Shown here: positions 34,842-43,851 of the stretch, piece by piece
How the letters are laid out: every line of letters starts with the position of its first letter
How positions within the stretch are numbered: the first letter of the stretch is position 1
Assembly (NCBI RefSeq): GCF_007829885.1
Contig: NZ_VIWW01000001.1
Span: forward strand, 930,001 to 994,000
DNA length: 64,000 nucleotides
Origin: Streptomyces brevispora
GTDB taxonomy: Bacteria; Actinomycetota; Actinomycetes; Streptomycetales; Streptomycetaceae
Direction of reading: 5' to 3'
Program-made: the position numbers and the translations under genes
The notes under the pieces: generated by a model
Seen by the model: only the letters and a program-made list of their open reading frames with translations
What the model was told of the DNA's origin: nothing
Database searches by the model: none

Positions 34842-35564
34842 ATGGACATATCCGGTACGCAGCTCAGGGTCGTTCGCGCGGCGCTCTTCACGGCGCTCGT
34901 CGTGACGCTGTCCGTCGCGTCCCATGTACTGCTCTCCCGGATTCCGCTGCCGCTGACCGTCGTCGCGCTGCTGGCCGTTGTGATCTTCGCCGTGGCGTAC
35001 GCCCTGACCGGGCGGGAGCGCGGTTTCCGGGCCATCGCCGGGTTGCTGGTTCCGCTGGAGCTGGCCGCCGACACCGTCTTCACCACCGGCCAACACGTCT
35101 GTTACGGCGCGGCCGGCGGCCCGATCGCGGGGCCGCTGCGGTTGGTCGGAGTCGACGTGTTGTGCGGCGGCGGTGGCATCGGCACGGGTGCGGCACCGGC
35201 CGGTCACCTCGGCGATCCGCTCACCTCGGTGACCGGCGCCGGGAAGTCGGCAGCCGCGCTGCTGGCCTCTCCCGGCCCTGCGGCGCCCTGGCTGCTGCTC
35301 GCCGCCCACGTGTCGGTCGGGCTGCTCGCCGCGGCCTGGCTCCGGCGCGGCGAGTCCGCCCTGGTCGCCCTGCTGGGTGCGGCCGCCGTCCTGGCGTTCC
35401 GGCCGCTGCTGATCGCGGTGGCCGTGACCGGAGCGGCCCGCCGCTCCGTGGGCCACAAGATCCGCGCTGCGGGCCACGGCCCGCACCTGCTCGTTCACGC
35501 CCGGCTCCTCGTGCACTCCGTGGGACGGAGGGGACCGCCGCGCTCGGCTCACGCCATCGCCTGA
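34842..35564 (+). CDS. Membrane protein of unknown function next to a DsbA-like gene
   Basis: A 240-residue protein with four to five membrane segments (about 9-29, 35-55, 62-80, 150-170 and 178-200). Between helices three and four is an exposed loop with two cysteines, TTGQHVCYGAAGG and VDVLCGGGGIG. The C-terminus is basic and histidine/arginine-rich. ATG at 34842 (MDISGTQLRVVRAALF) was preferred over ATGs at 34803 and 34824, none of which has a good ribosome-binding site. TACCCT at about 34795 could be its -10. The DsbA-like gene starts 47 bp downstream, so the cysteine loop might be a redox partner. That is speculation. Confidence 0.65.
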   Translation: MDISGTQLRVVRAALFTALVVTLSVASHVLLSRIPLPLTVVALLAVVIFAVAYALTGRERGFRAIAGLLVPLELAADTVFTTGQHVCYGAAGGPIAGPLRLVGVDVLCGGGGIGTGAAPAGHLGDPLTSVTGAGKSAAALLASPGPAAPWLLLAAHVSVGLLAAAWLRRGESALVALLGAAAVLAFRPLLIAVAVTGAARRSVGHKIRAAGHGPHLLVHARLLVHSVGRRGPPRSAHAIA

Positions 35565-35611
35565 GCACGTATGTCCCTCACACCGCACCATCACCCACGG
35601 AGAATCCCAGC

Positions 35612-36433
35612 ATGAGCAAGCGCAACAGTCAGGCCAACAAGTCCGCTGCCCGCGAGCGGCTGCGCGTGGAGCGCGAGCGCCAGGCCAAGAAGGACCGGGC
35701 CCGCCGGCAGGTCGTCGTCGGCGTCTCGGTCGTCGCCGTCCTCGCCATCGCCGCAGGCATCGGCTACGGCGTGATGAAGCTGAACGAGCCCGACCGCTGG
35801 GACGAGGCCGGTGACGCCAAGAACGTCACCGCCCCGAAGAACACCTCGGGCAAGGACGGCACGACCGTCGTCATCGGCAAGTCGACGGCCAAGAAGACCC
35901 TGGAGCTGTACGAGGACTCCCGCTGCCCGATCTGCGCCACGTTCGAGCAGACGGTCGGCGAGACGGTCCACAAGGACATCGACGCCGGCAAGTACAAGGT
36001 CAAGTACATCGGTGCCACGTTCCTCGACGGCGCGAAGTCGGCCAACGGCGAGGGCTCGAAGAACGCGCTGAGCGCGCTGGGAGCGGCACTCGACGTGAGC
36101 CCCGAGGCCTTCCTCGACTACAAGTACGCGCTCTACTCCGCGAAGTACCACCCGGAGGAGACCGACGACAAGTTCAAGGACGACTCCTACCTGTTCAAGA
36201 TCGCCGACACGGTGGACGCGCTGAAGGGCAACGCCGCCTTCCAGAAGAACGTCAAGGACGGCACGTACGACGCCTGGGCGATGAAGATGTCCGCCGCCTT
36301 CGACAAGAGCGGTGTCAAGGGCACTCCGACCCTGAAGATGGACGGCAAGGCGCTGACCGGCTCGGACGGGAAGAACGCCCCGATGTCGGTGGCGGACTTC
36401 AACAACGCGATCACGGCGGCGCTGAAGGGCTGA
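35612..36433 (+). CDS. Second membrane-anchored DsbA-family thiol protein
   Basis: A 273-residue paralogue of the protein at 3208-4035, with the same plan. It has a basic N-terminus with NKSAARERLRVERERQAKKD, a membrane segment at about 33-55, and then an exported thioredoxin-like domain. The active site is CPIC at about 105-108 after LYEDSR. The cis-proline loop VKGTPTLKMDGK is near residue 235. ATG at 35612 has GGAG about 10 nt upstream. It is rich in lysine. It lies after a membrane-protein gene and before a strong terminator. Substrates are likely exported cysteine proteins. Confidence 0.88.
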   Translation: MSKRNSQANKSAARERLRVERERQAKKDRARRQVVVGVSVVAVLAIAAGIGYGVMKLNEPDRWDEAGDAKNVTAPKNTSGKDGTTVVIGKSTAKKTLELYEDSRCPICATFEQTVGETVHKDIDAGKYKVKYIGATFLDGAKSANGEGSKNALSALGAALDVSPEAFLDYKYALYSAKYHPEETDDKFKDDSYLFKIADTVDALKGNAAFQKNVKDGTYDAWAMKMSAAFDKSGVKGTPTLKMDGKALTGSDGKNAPMSVADFNNAITAALKG

Positions 36434-36451
36434 TCCGCCCCACACGTCCGA

Positions 36452-36485
36452 CGAGGGGCCCCGCGCACGTGCGCGGGGCCCCTCG
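36452..36485. terminator. 34-bp perfect palindrome, bidirectional terminator
   Basis: CGAGGGGCCCCGCGCAC at 36452-36468 is followed at once by its reverse complement at 36469-36485. It lies between the convergent DsbA-like and hydrolase genes. Confidence 0.85.
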
Positions 36486-36490
36486 CACGC

Positions 36491-37060
36491 TCACAGCGTG
36501 GCGAGGAAGCCGATCGCGACCTTCCAGGCCAGCTCCGCCGCGGCCTGGTCGAAGTCGGGCAGTTCCGCGTCGGTGAACAGATGGCCCGCGCCGGGGTAGC
36601 GGTAGATCTCGACATCGGCACCGGTCCGCTGCATCTGCAGGTACCAGGAGTTCAGCCAGTCCTGCGTCTCGAACGGGTCCGGGTCGGCGACGTGCAGCTG
36701 TACGGGCAGCTCGTCCACCGAGGCGTTCTCGGCGATGTCCGACGTGCCGTGGAAGAGCAGCAGCCCGCGGGCCTTCGCGTCGCCGAGCGCCAGCGTCTGG
36801 GCGACGGACGCGCCGAGCGAGAAGCCCGCGTAGACCAGCCCGGAGTCGGAGTAGGGCGCAGCGGCCAGCACGGCCCGCTTCAGCAGCTCCTCCTTGCCCG
36901 TCTCCTCCCTGAAGGCCTGTGCTTCCTCCACGGATTCGAAGGTGTGCCCCGCGAAGAGATCGGGCACCCGCACCTCGTGACCGGCTGCACGAAGCCGGTC
37001 GGCGGCCGCGTGCACCGCGGGGCGCAGACCGTACGTCGAGTGGAAAAGCATGATGTTCAT
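36491..37060 (-). CDS. Dienelactone-hydrolase-like alpha/beta hydrolase
   Basis: A 189-residue hydrolase of the dienelactone hydrolase group. It opens with MLFHSTYGLRPAVHAAADRL. The nucleophile elbow is YAGFSLGASVAQTLAL near residues 93-108, with serine in place of the cysteine typical of true dienelactone hydrolases. The catalytic aspartate is probably in HVADPDPFE and the histidine is in YPGAGHLFTD. ATG at 37060 was used, and ATG at 37069 is 3 codons upstream. It is divergent from mscS with only 46 bp between them. Substrate unknown. Confidence 0.85.
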   Translation of the reverse strand: MNIMLFHSTYGLRPAVHAAADRLRAAGHEVRVPDLFAGHTFESVEEAQAFREETGKEELLKRAVLAAAPYSDSGLVYAGFSLGASVAQTLALGDAKARGLLLFHGTSDIAENASVDELPVQLHVADPDPFETQDWLNSWYLQMQRTGADVEIYRYPGAGHLFTDAELPDFDQAAAELAWKVAIGFLATL

Positions 37061-37106
37061 GAGGCCCATGGTGCCAGTTACCGTCGAGAGCCTGGAGAGC
37101 GACAGG

Positions 37107-38228
37107 ATGGAGAACCTCCTGCGTCCGCTGATCATCCTCGGCGGTTCGGCAGTGATCACACTGCTGGCCGGCTGGCTGTTGGACCTGCTGCTCAGACGGG
37201 CCGCCGGGCGGCATCACGAAACCCCGTTGTGGGGTCTGCTGCGGCGCTGCGGGATACCGTTCCAGCTCACGCTGTGCACGGCACTGCTGCGGGCCAGCTA
37301 CGCGCATACCCGGCTCGACCTGATCAGGGACCACCGCACGGGCATCGGACAGACCCTGACGCTGGTGCTGATCGGCGCCTCGGCCTGGCTGGTGCTGCGG
37401 ATCGCCATCGCGGTGGTCGACTCGGTGTACGCGCGCTACGCGGCGAACACCCGGGACCCGGCACGGGTGCGGCGGGTGCGGACGCAGGTGACGCTGATCC
37501 AACGGGTGGTCACCGCGATCGTGACGACGGTCGCCGTCGCCGCGATGCTGCTGACCTTCCCGGCCATGCGGGCGGTGGGCACCTCGATGCTGGCCTCCGC
37601 CGGCGTCCTCGGCATCGTCGCGGGCGTCGCCGCCCAGTCCACGCTCGGCAACCTCTTCGCGGGCCTGCAGATCGCCTTCGGCGACATGGTGCGGATCGGT
37701 GACACGGTGGTGGTGAACAGCGAGTGGGGCACGATCGAGGAGATCACACTGACCTTCCTCACGGTACGGACCTGGGACGAGCGGCGGATCACGATGCCGG
37801 TCTCGTACTTCACGAGCCAGCCCTTCGAGAACTGGTCGCGCGGCGGGGCCCAGATGACCGGTTCGGTCTTCTTCCACCTGGACCACTCGGCGCCGGTCGC
37901 CGCGATGCGCGACCAGCTGCGGGACGTCCTGGGCGAATGCGCGGCGTGGGACGGGCGGAACTGGTCGCTGGCCGTCACGGACACCACGCCCTCCACCGTC
38001 GTGGTGCGTGCGGTGGTGACGGCGAAGGACGCGGACGACATCTGGACGGTGCGCTGCGCGGTCCGGGAGCAGTTGATCGGCTGGCTGCGCGACCACCACC
38101 CGTACGCTCTGCCGCGCATCACGACGGCGCCCGCCGAGCTGCCGCCCGAGGACGAGTGGCAGCTCATCCACCACCCGCGCGGGAAGCCTGCGGACCGGGA
38201 CAGGGCGCCGCGCACCGGCCGCGGCTGA
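37107..38228 (+). CDS. mscS: MscS-type mechanosensitive channel
   Basis: A 373-residue channel protein. It has membrane helices near residues 7-28, 75-100 and 135-155, and then the pore helix and beta domain. Its signature is ASAGVLGIVAGVAAQSTLGN near 175-194, followed by GDMVRIGDTVVVNSEWGTIEEI and RTWDERRITMPVSYF. It should open when membrane tension rises and release solutes. ATG at 37107 has GGAG about 9 nt upstream, and earlier ATGs would overlap the divergent hydrolase gene. Confidence 0.93.
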   Translation: MENLLRPLIILGGSAVITLLAGWLLDLLLRRAAGRHHETPLWGLLRRCGIPFQLTLCTALLRASYAHTRLDLIRDHRTGIGQTLTLVLIGASAWLVLRIAIAVVDSVYARYAANTRDPARVRRVRTQVTLIQRVVTAIVTTVAVAAMLLTFPAMRAVGTSMLASAGVLGIVAGVAAQSTLGNLFAGLQIAFGDMVRIGDTVVVNSEWGTIEEITLTFLTVRTWDERRITMPVSYFTSQPFENWSRGGAQMTGSVFFHLDHSAPVAAMRDQLRDVLGECAAWDGRNWSLAVTDTTPSTVVVRAVVTAKDADDIWTVRCAVREQLIGWLRDHHPYALPRITTAPAELPPEDEWQLIHHPRGKPADRDRAPRTGRG

Positions 38229-38252
38229 CCGGCTGCCCGTCCCGGGAACGGG

Positions 38253-39839
38253 TCAGCGCAGACTGCGTACGTCCAGCTGCCGCAGCACCCGGTCGACGAC
38301 CTCGGGGTCCGTGCCGGTCTCGCTGCGCGCGGAGAGCACCGCGTGGCGGGCGGCCGACAGCATCTCGCGCTGGATGCGGCTGACCGCCTTGAACCGCTCG
38401 GCGCGCTTCGCGTACGACTCGCGCCGCTCGTCGTCGACCATGTCGGGGCTGATCCGCGCCCCCACGTCGTAGGCCAGCCGCAGGAGGCGCTCCGCGACGT
38501 CCTCGGGGAACTCCTCGACCTCCTGGATCTCCTTGAGCCGCTGCCGGGCCGCCTTCGCGGCCCGGATCGCGAGGTCCCGCTCCAGCGCGTCCTCGGCGTC
38601 GGTGTCCGCCCGGACCCGCAGCCTGCGCACCAGCCACGGCAGGGTCAGGCCCTGGAAGACCAGCGTGACCATGATCACGACGAAGGCGATGAAGACGATC
38701 TCGTCGCGGCCCGGGAACGGCTTTCCGTCGTCCGTTCTCAGCGGGATCGCGAGTGCCAGCGCGACCGACGCCACCCCGCGCATCCCGGCCCACCACATGA
38801 CGATGGTCTCCCGCCAGCCGGTGGGGATCTCCTCGCTGACGTCACGGCGGGTGTGCAGCCGCTTGGCCAGCCAGGTCGCGGGCAGCAGATAGAGCAGCCG
38901 GACGCCGACGACGACCACGACGACGGCCAGTGCCCAGCCGGTCATCTTCAGTCCGCGTCCGTCGGCCGTCCCGAAGACGTTGTGCAGTTCGAGGCCGATC
39001 AGCCCGAAGGCGACACCGGTGACGAGGGTGTCGACGATCTCCCAGAAGGTACGGCCGGTGAGCCGGCCCAGGACGTCGTCGGCGTCGGCGGTGTGCTCGG
39101 CGAGGAAGATCGCCGTGGTGAGGACGGCGAGGACGCCCGAGCCCATCAGCTCCTCGGCGAGCACATAGCTGACGAACGGCACCAGCAGGGTGAGCCCGAC
39201 CTGGAGCGTGGCATCGCCGAGCAGGCCCATGAGTTTGATGGTGAGCCAGCCGAGCGCGACGCCCACCGCCACGGCGACGACGGCGGAGAGGATCAGCAGT
39301 CCGAACGCCTCCGGCAGCGAGAAGGTACCGCTCACCGCGGCCGCGATCGCCACGTGGTAGAGCACGATCGCGGTCACGTCGTTGAACAGCCCCTCGCCCT
39401 CCAGGATGGAGACGAGCCTGCGGGGCAGCCCGACCGAGCCCGCGACGGCGGTCGCCGCGATCGGGTCGGGTGGTGCGACGAGCGCGCCGAGTGCGACGGC
39501 GGCGGCGATGGGCAGCCCGGGAACTATCGCGTGGGCCACCGCGGCCACGGCCGCCGTCGTCAGGAAGACCAGCGCCACGGCCAGCAGGAAGATCGGTCGT
39601 CGATTGGCGGTGAACTGCCGCCAGGAGGTGCGCTGCACGGAGGCGTAGAGCAGCGGAGGAAGCAGCGCGGGAAGGATGATGTCGGGCGGGATGTCCACGT
39701 TCGGCACGAAGCTGAGGAAGGCCATCCCGGCCCCCGCAAGGGTCATCAGCACCGGCGCGGGAAGCCCCAGCCGCTCCCCCAGCGGAACGGTGACCACTGC
39801 TCCGAGCAACAGCAGGAGCAACAAGGCCATCTGGTCCAC
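38253..39839 (-). CDS. CPA1-family Na+/H+ antiporter
   Basis: A 528-residue membrane antiporter. About 12 helices end near residue 405, and a cytoplasmic helical tail of about 120 residues follows. CPA1 motifs include ALGALVAPPDPIAATAVAGS and SILEGEGLFNDVTAIVLYHV, which together hold the acidic residues of ion exchange. GTG at 39839 has GGAAGG 6 nt upstream; ATG at 39830 is close by. It should expel sodium or potassium against protons. The 291-bp region before the GNAT stop contains no gene, only GC-rich sequence with a repeated CCGGCCGGACCC. Confidence 0.9.
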   Translation of the reverse strand: MDQMALLLLLLLGAVVTVPLGERLGLPAPVLMTLAGAGMAFLSFVPNVDIPPDIILPALLPPLLYASVQRTSWRQFTANRRPIFLLAVALVFLTTAAVAAVAHAIVPGLPIAAAVALGALVAPPDPIAATAVAGSVGLPRRLVSILEGEGLFNDVTAIVLYHVAIAAAVSGTFSLPEAFGLLILSAVVAVAVGVALGWLTIKLMGLLGDATLQVGLTLLVPFVSYVLAEELMGSGVLAVLTTAIFLAEHTADADDVLGRLTGRTFWEIVDTLVTGVAFGLIGLELHNVFGTADGRGLKMTGWALAVVVVVVGVRLLYLLPATWLAKRLHTRRDVSEEIPTGWRETIVMWWAGMRGVASVALALAIPLRTDDGKPFPGRDEIVFIAFVVIMVTLVFQGLTLPWLVRRLRVRADTDAEDALERDLAIRAAKAARQRLKEIQEVEEFPEDVAERLLRLAYDVGARISPDMVDDERRESYAKRAERFKAVSRIQREMLSAARHAVLSARSETGTDPEVVDRVLRQLDVRSLR

Positions 39840-40130
39840 GGGGTGCCTTCCGGAGCGCGGCGAGCCGGCCTCGATGATCGGCCGATCCGGAGTCAAAGCC
39901 TGCCACGCTGACGCACGACCCCCGCGCCCGGCTCTCTTCCACCACGCTCTCGGGACAGGCGGCATGCGGCATTCAGGGGACCCTGCTGCAGAGCTTCTGC
40001 CTCGTCCGGCCCCACGAGCTCGCCGCTTCGACCACGGCCGGTCCCGGAGACCGATCCGCCCCGAAGACCGACCGGACGCTGAGACCGGCCGGACCCGGGT
40101 AGCGATCCGGCCGGACCCGCCGGACAGGCT

Positions 40131-40613
40131 CTATACGTCCAGCGCGCGGCGCATCGCCCGGTGCGGGATGCCCGCGTCCGGGAACTCGGGGCCGTAGGCG
40201 ACATACCCGAGCCGCTCGTAGAAGCCGAGCGCGTGCGTCTGGGCGTGCAGGTCGACGGCGGCGAGGCCGAGGTCACGGCCCGCGTCCTCGATGGCCCGCA
40301 CCAGCGCCGCGCCGACGCCGAGGCCTCGGGCCTGCCTGGTCACCGCGAGCCGGCCCAGCGAGCCGACCGTGAGGTCGCCGCCGGTCTTCGCGAGCGCGCC
40401 GGGACCGTGCAGCAGCCGCCCGGTGCCGAGCGCCGTGCCGTCCACCGCGACGGCGATGACATGCACCGCGTCCGCGTCGTAGGCGTCGTACTCGATCTCC
40501 TCGGGCACGTTCTGCTCACCGACGAAGACGTCCTTGCGGACCTGGAAGCAGGCGGCGCGGTCCTGCTCCCCGGCGGCGGTGCGGGTGGTGTACGAGGGAG
40601 GTGTGCCGGTCAT
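40131..40613 (-). CDS. GNAT family N-acetyltransferase
   Basis: A 160-residue acetyltransferase similar to the ElaA group. It has [24 protein letters not shown] near residues 20-43, the acetyl-CoA loop [20 protein letters not shown] near 89-108 and the C-terminal [19 protein letters not shown] segment. Substrate unknown. ATG at 40613 overlaps the upstream pseudouridine synthase stop (ATGA), so the two are co-translated. Confidence 0.9.
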   Translation of the reverse strand: MTGTPPSYTTRTAAGEQDRAACFQVRKDVFVGEQNVPEEIEYDAYDADAVHVIAVAVDGTALGTGRLLHGPGALAKTGGDLTVGSLGRLAVTRQARGLGVGAALVRAIEDAGRDLGLAAVDLHAQTHALGFYERLGYVAYGPEFPDAGIPHRAMRRALDV

Positions 40614-41551
40614 TCGCTCTCCGCCGCGATCCGGTCCAGTGCCTGCTGGAGGTCGTCCGGGTAGGTGCTGGAGAACTCCACCCAGCGGCCGTCGGAGGGG
40701 TGCTCGAAGCCGAGCCGGACGGCGTGCAGCCACTGCCGGGTCAGGCCCAGCCGCTTGGCCATCGTCGGGTCGGCGCCATAGGTCAGGTCGCCGACACAGG
40801 GGTGGCGGTGGGCCGACATGTGCACCCGGATCTGATGCGTACGGCCGGTCTCCAGCTTGATGTCCAGGAGGCTGGCGGCGCGGTACGCCTCGATCAGGTC
40901 GTAGTGCGTGACGGAGGGCTTGCCCTCGGCGACGACCGCCCACTTGTAGTCGTGGGTGGGGTGGCGGCCGATGGGGGCGTCGATGGTGCCGCTCATCGGG
41001 TCCGGGTGGCCCTGGACCAGCGCGTGGTACTTCTTCTCGACGATCCGGTCGCGGAACTGGGCCTTCAGCAGCGTGTAGGCCCGCTCGGACTTGGCGACGA
41101 CCATCAGCCCCGAGGTGCCGACGTCGAGCCGGTGCACGATGCCCTGGCGCTCGGCGGCGCCCGAGGTGGAGATCCGGTACCCGGCGGCGGCGAGGCCGCC
41201 GATGACGGTGGTGCCGGTCCAGCCGGGGCTCGGGTGCGCGGCGACGCCGACCGGCTTCATGATCACGACGATGTCGTCGTCGTCATGGACGATCTCCATG
41301 CCCTCGACGGGCTCGGCGACGATCTGCACCGGTGCCGGAGCCTGCGGCATCTCCACTTCCAGCCAGGCGCCGCCCTGTACCCGTTCGGACTTCCCGACCA
41401 CCGAACCGTCCACCTGTACCTTCCCGGCGGCGGCCAGCTCTGCGGCCTTGGTGCGGGAGAAGCCGAACATGCGGGAAATGGCGGCGTCGACACGCTCGCC
41501 TTCCAGGCCATCGGGTACGGGCAGGGTTCGGATCTCGGGATGCGTGCTCAC
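40610..41551 (-). CDS. rluD: RluA-type RNA pseudouridine synthase
   Basis: A 313-residue enzyme. It has an N-terminal S4 RNA-binding domain ([28 protein letters not shown] near 18-45). The RluA catalytic domain has [20 protein letters not shown] (catalytic aspartate in HRLD near 141), [10 protein letters not shown] and [14 protein letters not shown]. The usual target of RluD is 23S rRNA helix 69, but the sequence alone does not show which site is used. GTG at 41551 was used. It lies 191 bp downstream of lspA, as often seen in bacteria. Confidence 0.9.
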   Translation of the reverse strand: MSTHPEIRTLPVPDGLEGERVDAAISRMFGFSRTKAAELAAAGKVQVDGSVVGKSERVQGGAWLEVEMPQAPAPVQIVAEPVEGMEIVHDDDDIVVIMKPVGVAAHPSPGWTGTTVIGGLAAAGYRISTSGAAERQGIVHRLDVGTSGLMVVAKSERAYTLLKAQFRDRIVEKKYHALVQGHPDPMSGTIDAPIGRHPTHDYKWAVVAEGKPSVTHYDLIEAYRAASLLDIKLETGRTHQIRVHMSAHRHPCVGDLTYGADPTMAKRLGLTRQWLHAVRLGFEHPSDGRWVEFSSTYPDDLQQALDRIAAESE

Positions 41552-41742
41552 CTGTCGAGTATGCCTTGCGTGGCCCAGGACCTGCGCCGCGGATCAGGGT
41601 CGGACGGGCCGCAGCGGCCGGTGCGGTGCGTCACCGGGCGCCGGAGCGTCCTCGTCGCGGAGCGGTGCGGACGCTTCGGCGACGCCGCGAGATGCCGTAC
41701 CGGGAGCGGTGACCCCGGCCATCGGCACAGGTCCCGCAGTCG

Positions 41743-42402
41743 CTAGTCCTTGTGCACGGTGCCGTCGGGATCCAGGCCCTTGAAGGAGAGGATCACGATC
41801 AGGATGCCGCCGCAGACGATCGCGGAGTCGGCCAGGTTGAAGACGGCGAAGTGGGCGGGGGCGATGAAGTCCACCACCGCGCCCTCGAAGACGCCCGGCG
41901 CGCGGAAGATGCGGTCGGTGAGGTTGCCCAGCGCACCGCCGAGCAGCAGCCCGAGCGCGATGGCCCACGGCAGGCTGTAGAGCTTGCGCGCGAGCCGTGC
42001 GATCACCACGATGACGGTCGCCGCGATGATCGTGAAGATGATCGTGAAGGCCTCGCCGATACCGAACGCGGCGCCCGCGTTGCGGATCGCGTCGAGCCTG
42101 AGCCAGCTACCGAAGATCTCGATCGGTTCCTGGTGCTCCAGCTTCGCCACCACGAGCATCTTGCTGCCCAGGTCGAGCAGGTACGCGAGGACGGCGACGC
42201 AGAAGAGCAGGATGATCCGCCGCCGGCGCGTGGCCGCCGAACGGTCGACCACCGCCTCGCCGTCCCCGTCCTCGGCCGCGGTGGTGTCCGCCGCCTGCCC
42301 GTCCGGGGTCAGGGCCCCGTCGTTCCGCTCCGGCTCGGCGCCTTCGCTTCCCTCAGCCTCGGGGATGTCCGGCGTACCGATGATGCTCTCCGCCTCTGCC
42401 AC
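41743..42402 (-). CDS. lspA: Lipoprotein signal peptidase (signal peptidase II)
   Basis: LspA cuts signal peptides from lipid-modified prelipoproteins in the membrane. The 219-residue protein begins with an unusually long acidic N-tail (about 58 residues). Four membrane helices follow, and the two catalytic aspartates lie in [14 protein letters not shown] near 102-115 and [12 protein letters not shown] near 188-199. GTG at 42402 was used. It acts after Lgt (2057-3109). The gene is read downstream of the DksA-type gene with a 57-bp gap. Confidence 0.95.
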   Translation of the reverse strand: MAEAESIIGTPDIPEAEGSEGAEPERNDGALTPDGQAADTTAAEDGDGEAVVDRSAATRRRRIILLFCVAVLAYLLDLGSKMLVVAKLEHQEPIEIFGSWLRLDAIRNAGAAFGIGEAFTIIFTIIAATVIVVIARLARKLYSLPWAIALGLLLGGALGNLTDRIFRAPGVFEGAVVDFIAPAHFAVFNLADSAIVCGGILIVILSFKGLDPDGTVHKD

Positions 42403-42459
42403 GTGAGTCCCTCAACCTAGTTCCCGACTGAGGACGAGGGTACGACACACAGGTGGGGA

Positions 42460-43305
42460 TCAGCCGCGTCGCTCCTGCTTCTGTTTGTCCTCGACGCAGA
42501 GGGTGGCCCGGGGGAAGGCCTGCATCCGTGCCTTGCCGATCGGATTGCCGCAGATCTCGCAGAGTCCGTACGTCCCGGCGTCGAGGCGGGCCAGCGCCCG
42601 CTCGGTCTGCTCCAGCATCTCCTGGGCGTTGGCGGCGAGCGACATCTCGTGTTCGCGGGTGATGTTCTTGGTGCCGGTGTCCGCCTCGTCGTCACCCGCC
42701 CCGTCGCCGGAGTCCCGCATCAGCCCGGCCAGCGCCGCGCCCGAGGCCTCCAGCTCACGGCGCAGCCGCGTGATCTCGCCGGTCAGATCGGACCGGGCGG
42801 CCGAGACCTCCTCGGGCGTCCAGGGGTCCTCTCCCGGCCGTACGGCCAGCTCCCCCGGCGTGGTCGCGGCTGCGCGGGCCGGGGGCACGGGTGCCGCACT
42901 CCGGCCGGCCGTCCGGGTCCTCGCCGCGCTCTTCTTGGCTACCACCGTGTGGGCTCCCGTCTGCTCGGCGGCCTCGGCCGCCCCCGTGGCCGCCGAGGCG
43001 GCCTTCTTCGAAGCCTTCTTGGCCGTGGACTTCCCGGCCGCGCTCTTCTTCGCCTTCGCCGGGGTCTTCCCGGCCGCCGCCTTCTCGGTCACGGCCTGCT
43101 TGGCAACCTTCCTGGCAGCCTTCTCCGTGGGCTTTCCGGCCGCGGTGGCCTCCGTGACGGCCGGCCCGTGCGCGTCCTGAGGCACGGGGCTCGTACCCGT
43201 GTCCGAGACATCACCCCGGTCTGCCTCTCCTGTCGTCTCCTCGGCCGCCGCGCCCGTGGATCTCGCTGACGCCGTCTTCTCTGCGGCGGTCTTCTTCGCC
43301 ACCAT
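42460..43305 (-). CDS. DksA/TraR-type protein with Lys/Ala-rich N-terminus and altered zinc finger
   Basis: A 281-residue protein. The first 140 residues are Lys/Ala-rich, with repeats such as KKSAAGKSTAKKASKKAA, like histone-H1-type or AlgP-type tails that bind nucleic acid. Then come a coiled coil (EEVSAARSDLTGEITRLRRE) and a DksA/TraR finger. The finger has CEICGNPIGKARMQAFPRA, then TLCVEDKQKQERRG. The fourth zinc cysteine expected two residues after the third is aspartate (D273; bases 42487-42489). ATG at 43305 has GAAGGGG 8 nt upstream. Streptomyces homologues usually encode CVECK here, from memory. It may bind RNA polymerase as DksA does. Confidence 0.85.
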   Translation of the reverse strand: MVAKKTAAEKTASARSTGAAAEETTGEADRGDVSDTGTSPVPQDAHGPAVTEATAAGKPTEKAARKVAKQAVTEKAAAGKTPAKAKKSAAGKSTAKKASKKAASAATGAAEAAEQTGAHTVVAKKSAARTRTAGRSAAPVPPARAAATTPGELAVRPGEDPWTPEEVSAARSDLTGEITRLRRELEASGAALAGLMRDSGDGAGDDEADTGTKNITREHEMSLAANAQEMLEQTERALARLDAGTYGLCEICGNPIGKARMQAFPRATLCVEDKQKQERRG

Positions 43306-43579
43306 GGCCGCGGCCCCTTCACGCATTGTGATCTTGCTCGCGAGTCGTGCTGGGACGATAAGTCGACCCCAGCCCCGCGGCAACGGGGCACGCCGCCGAA
43401 CAGCCCCTCCCCGTGTCCGGATCACCGCGCGTCTGAATCCGTTGTGCCCAGCTCCCCGCCCGGTAATCCGCCCCCGGTCCACCGCCCGGCCGCGCCGGGA
43501 GTCCGTACGCCGTGTCTGGCCATTCGGGTCACGCCGGGGCCCGCCGTCAAACCGGTCGGCCCCCGCGCCCCGGGCCCCG

Positions 43580-43585
43580 TACACT
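43580..43585 (+). promoter_or_regulatory. Candidate -10 box of the ileS T-box transcript
   Basis: TACACT at 43580-43585 fits a vegetative -10 and would start the leader near 43592. No convincing -35 was found 16-18 bp upstream. Confidence 0.4.
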
Positions 43586-43591
43586 GACGGC

Positions 43592-43845
43592 AGCGAGAGG
43601 CGTGGATGGGACGAGTAGCGTCGTACGCAGCCAGGAGCGACCCGGGGACGGTGGGAGCCCGGGGGCGAGCGCGTCGTGAAGATCACCCGGAGCCGTCGGA
43701 GGAACGCCGCGAGGCAAGTAGAACCGGCATCGCACCCTAATGAGGGGGCCACGGGCACACACCCGGGGCCAAGGAGGGTGGTACCGCGGGAGTCCAACCG
43801 GCTCTCGTCCCTCCGACGGAAGTGGAATACGTCCGCCGGAGGAAG
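43592..43845 (+). promoter_or_regulatory. T-box leader of ileS, translational type
   Basis: The 5' leader of ileS carries the conserved T-box core AGGGTGGTACCGCGG (43775-43789). Its TGGT (43779-43782) can pair with the ACCA end of uncharged tRNA-Ile, whose discriminator base is A. Upstream, GTGAAG-ATC-ACC holds an ATC isoleucine specifier at 43682-43684. Near the gene, CCTCCGACGGA (43811-43821) can pair with TCCGCCGGAGG, which contains the ribosome-binding site GGAGG, while CCCTCC can instead pair with GGAGGG of the T-box. No terminator with a T-run is seen, so translation is probably switched, as known for actinobacterial ileS. Confidence 0.85.
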
Positions 43846-43851
43846 CCGCAC

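Noticed and set aside
40060..40130. Repeated CCGGCCGGACCC near the GNAT gene end as a regulatory element
   Set aside because: The copies are short, direct and GC-only; a weak terminator is possible but not supported well enough to list.
41594..41722. A 42-codon frame after lspA, MAGVTAPGTASRG
   Set aside because: No ribosome-binding site and no conserved pattern; likely chance in GC-rich sequence.
43592..43851. An ileS leader transcription terminator
   Set aside because: No hairpin with a U-run was found; the pairing options involve the ribosome-binding site instead.
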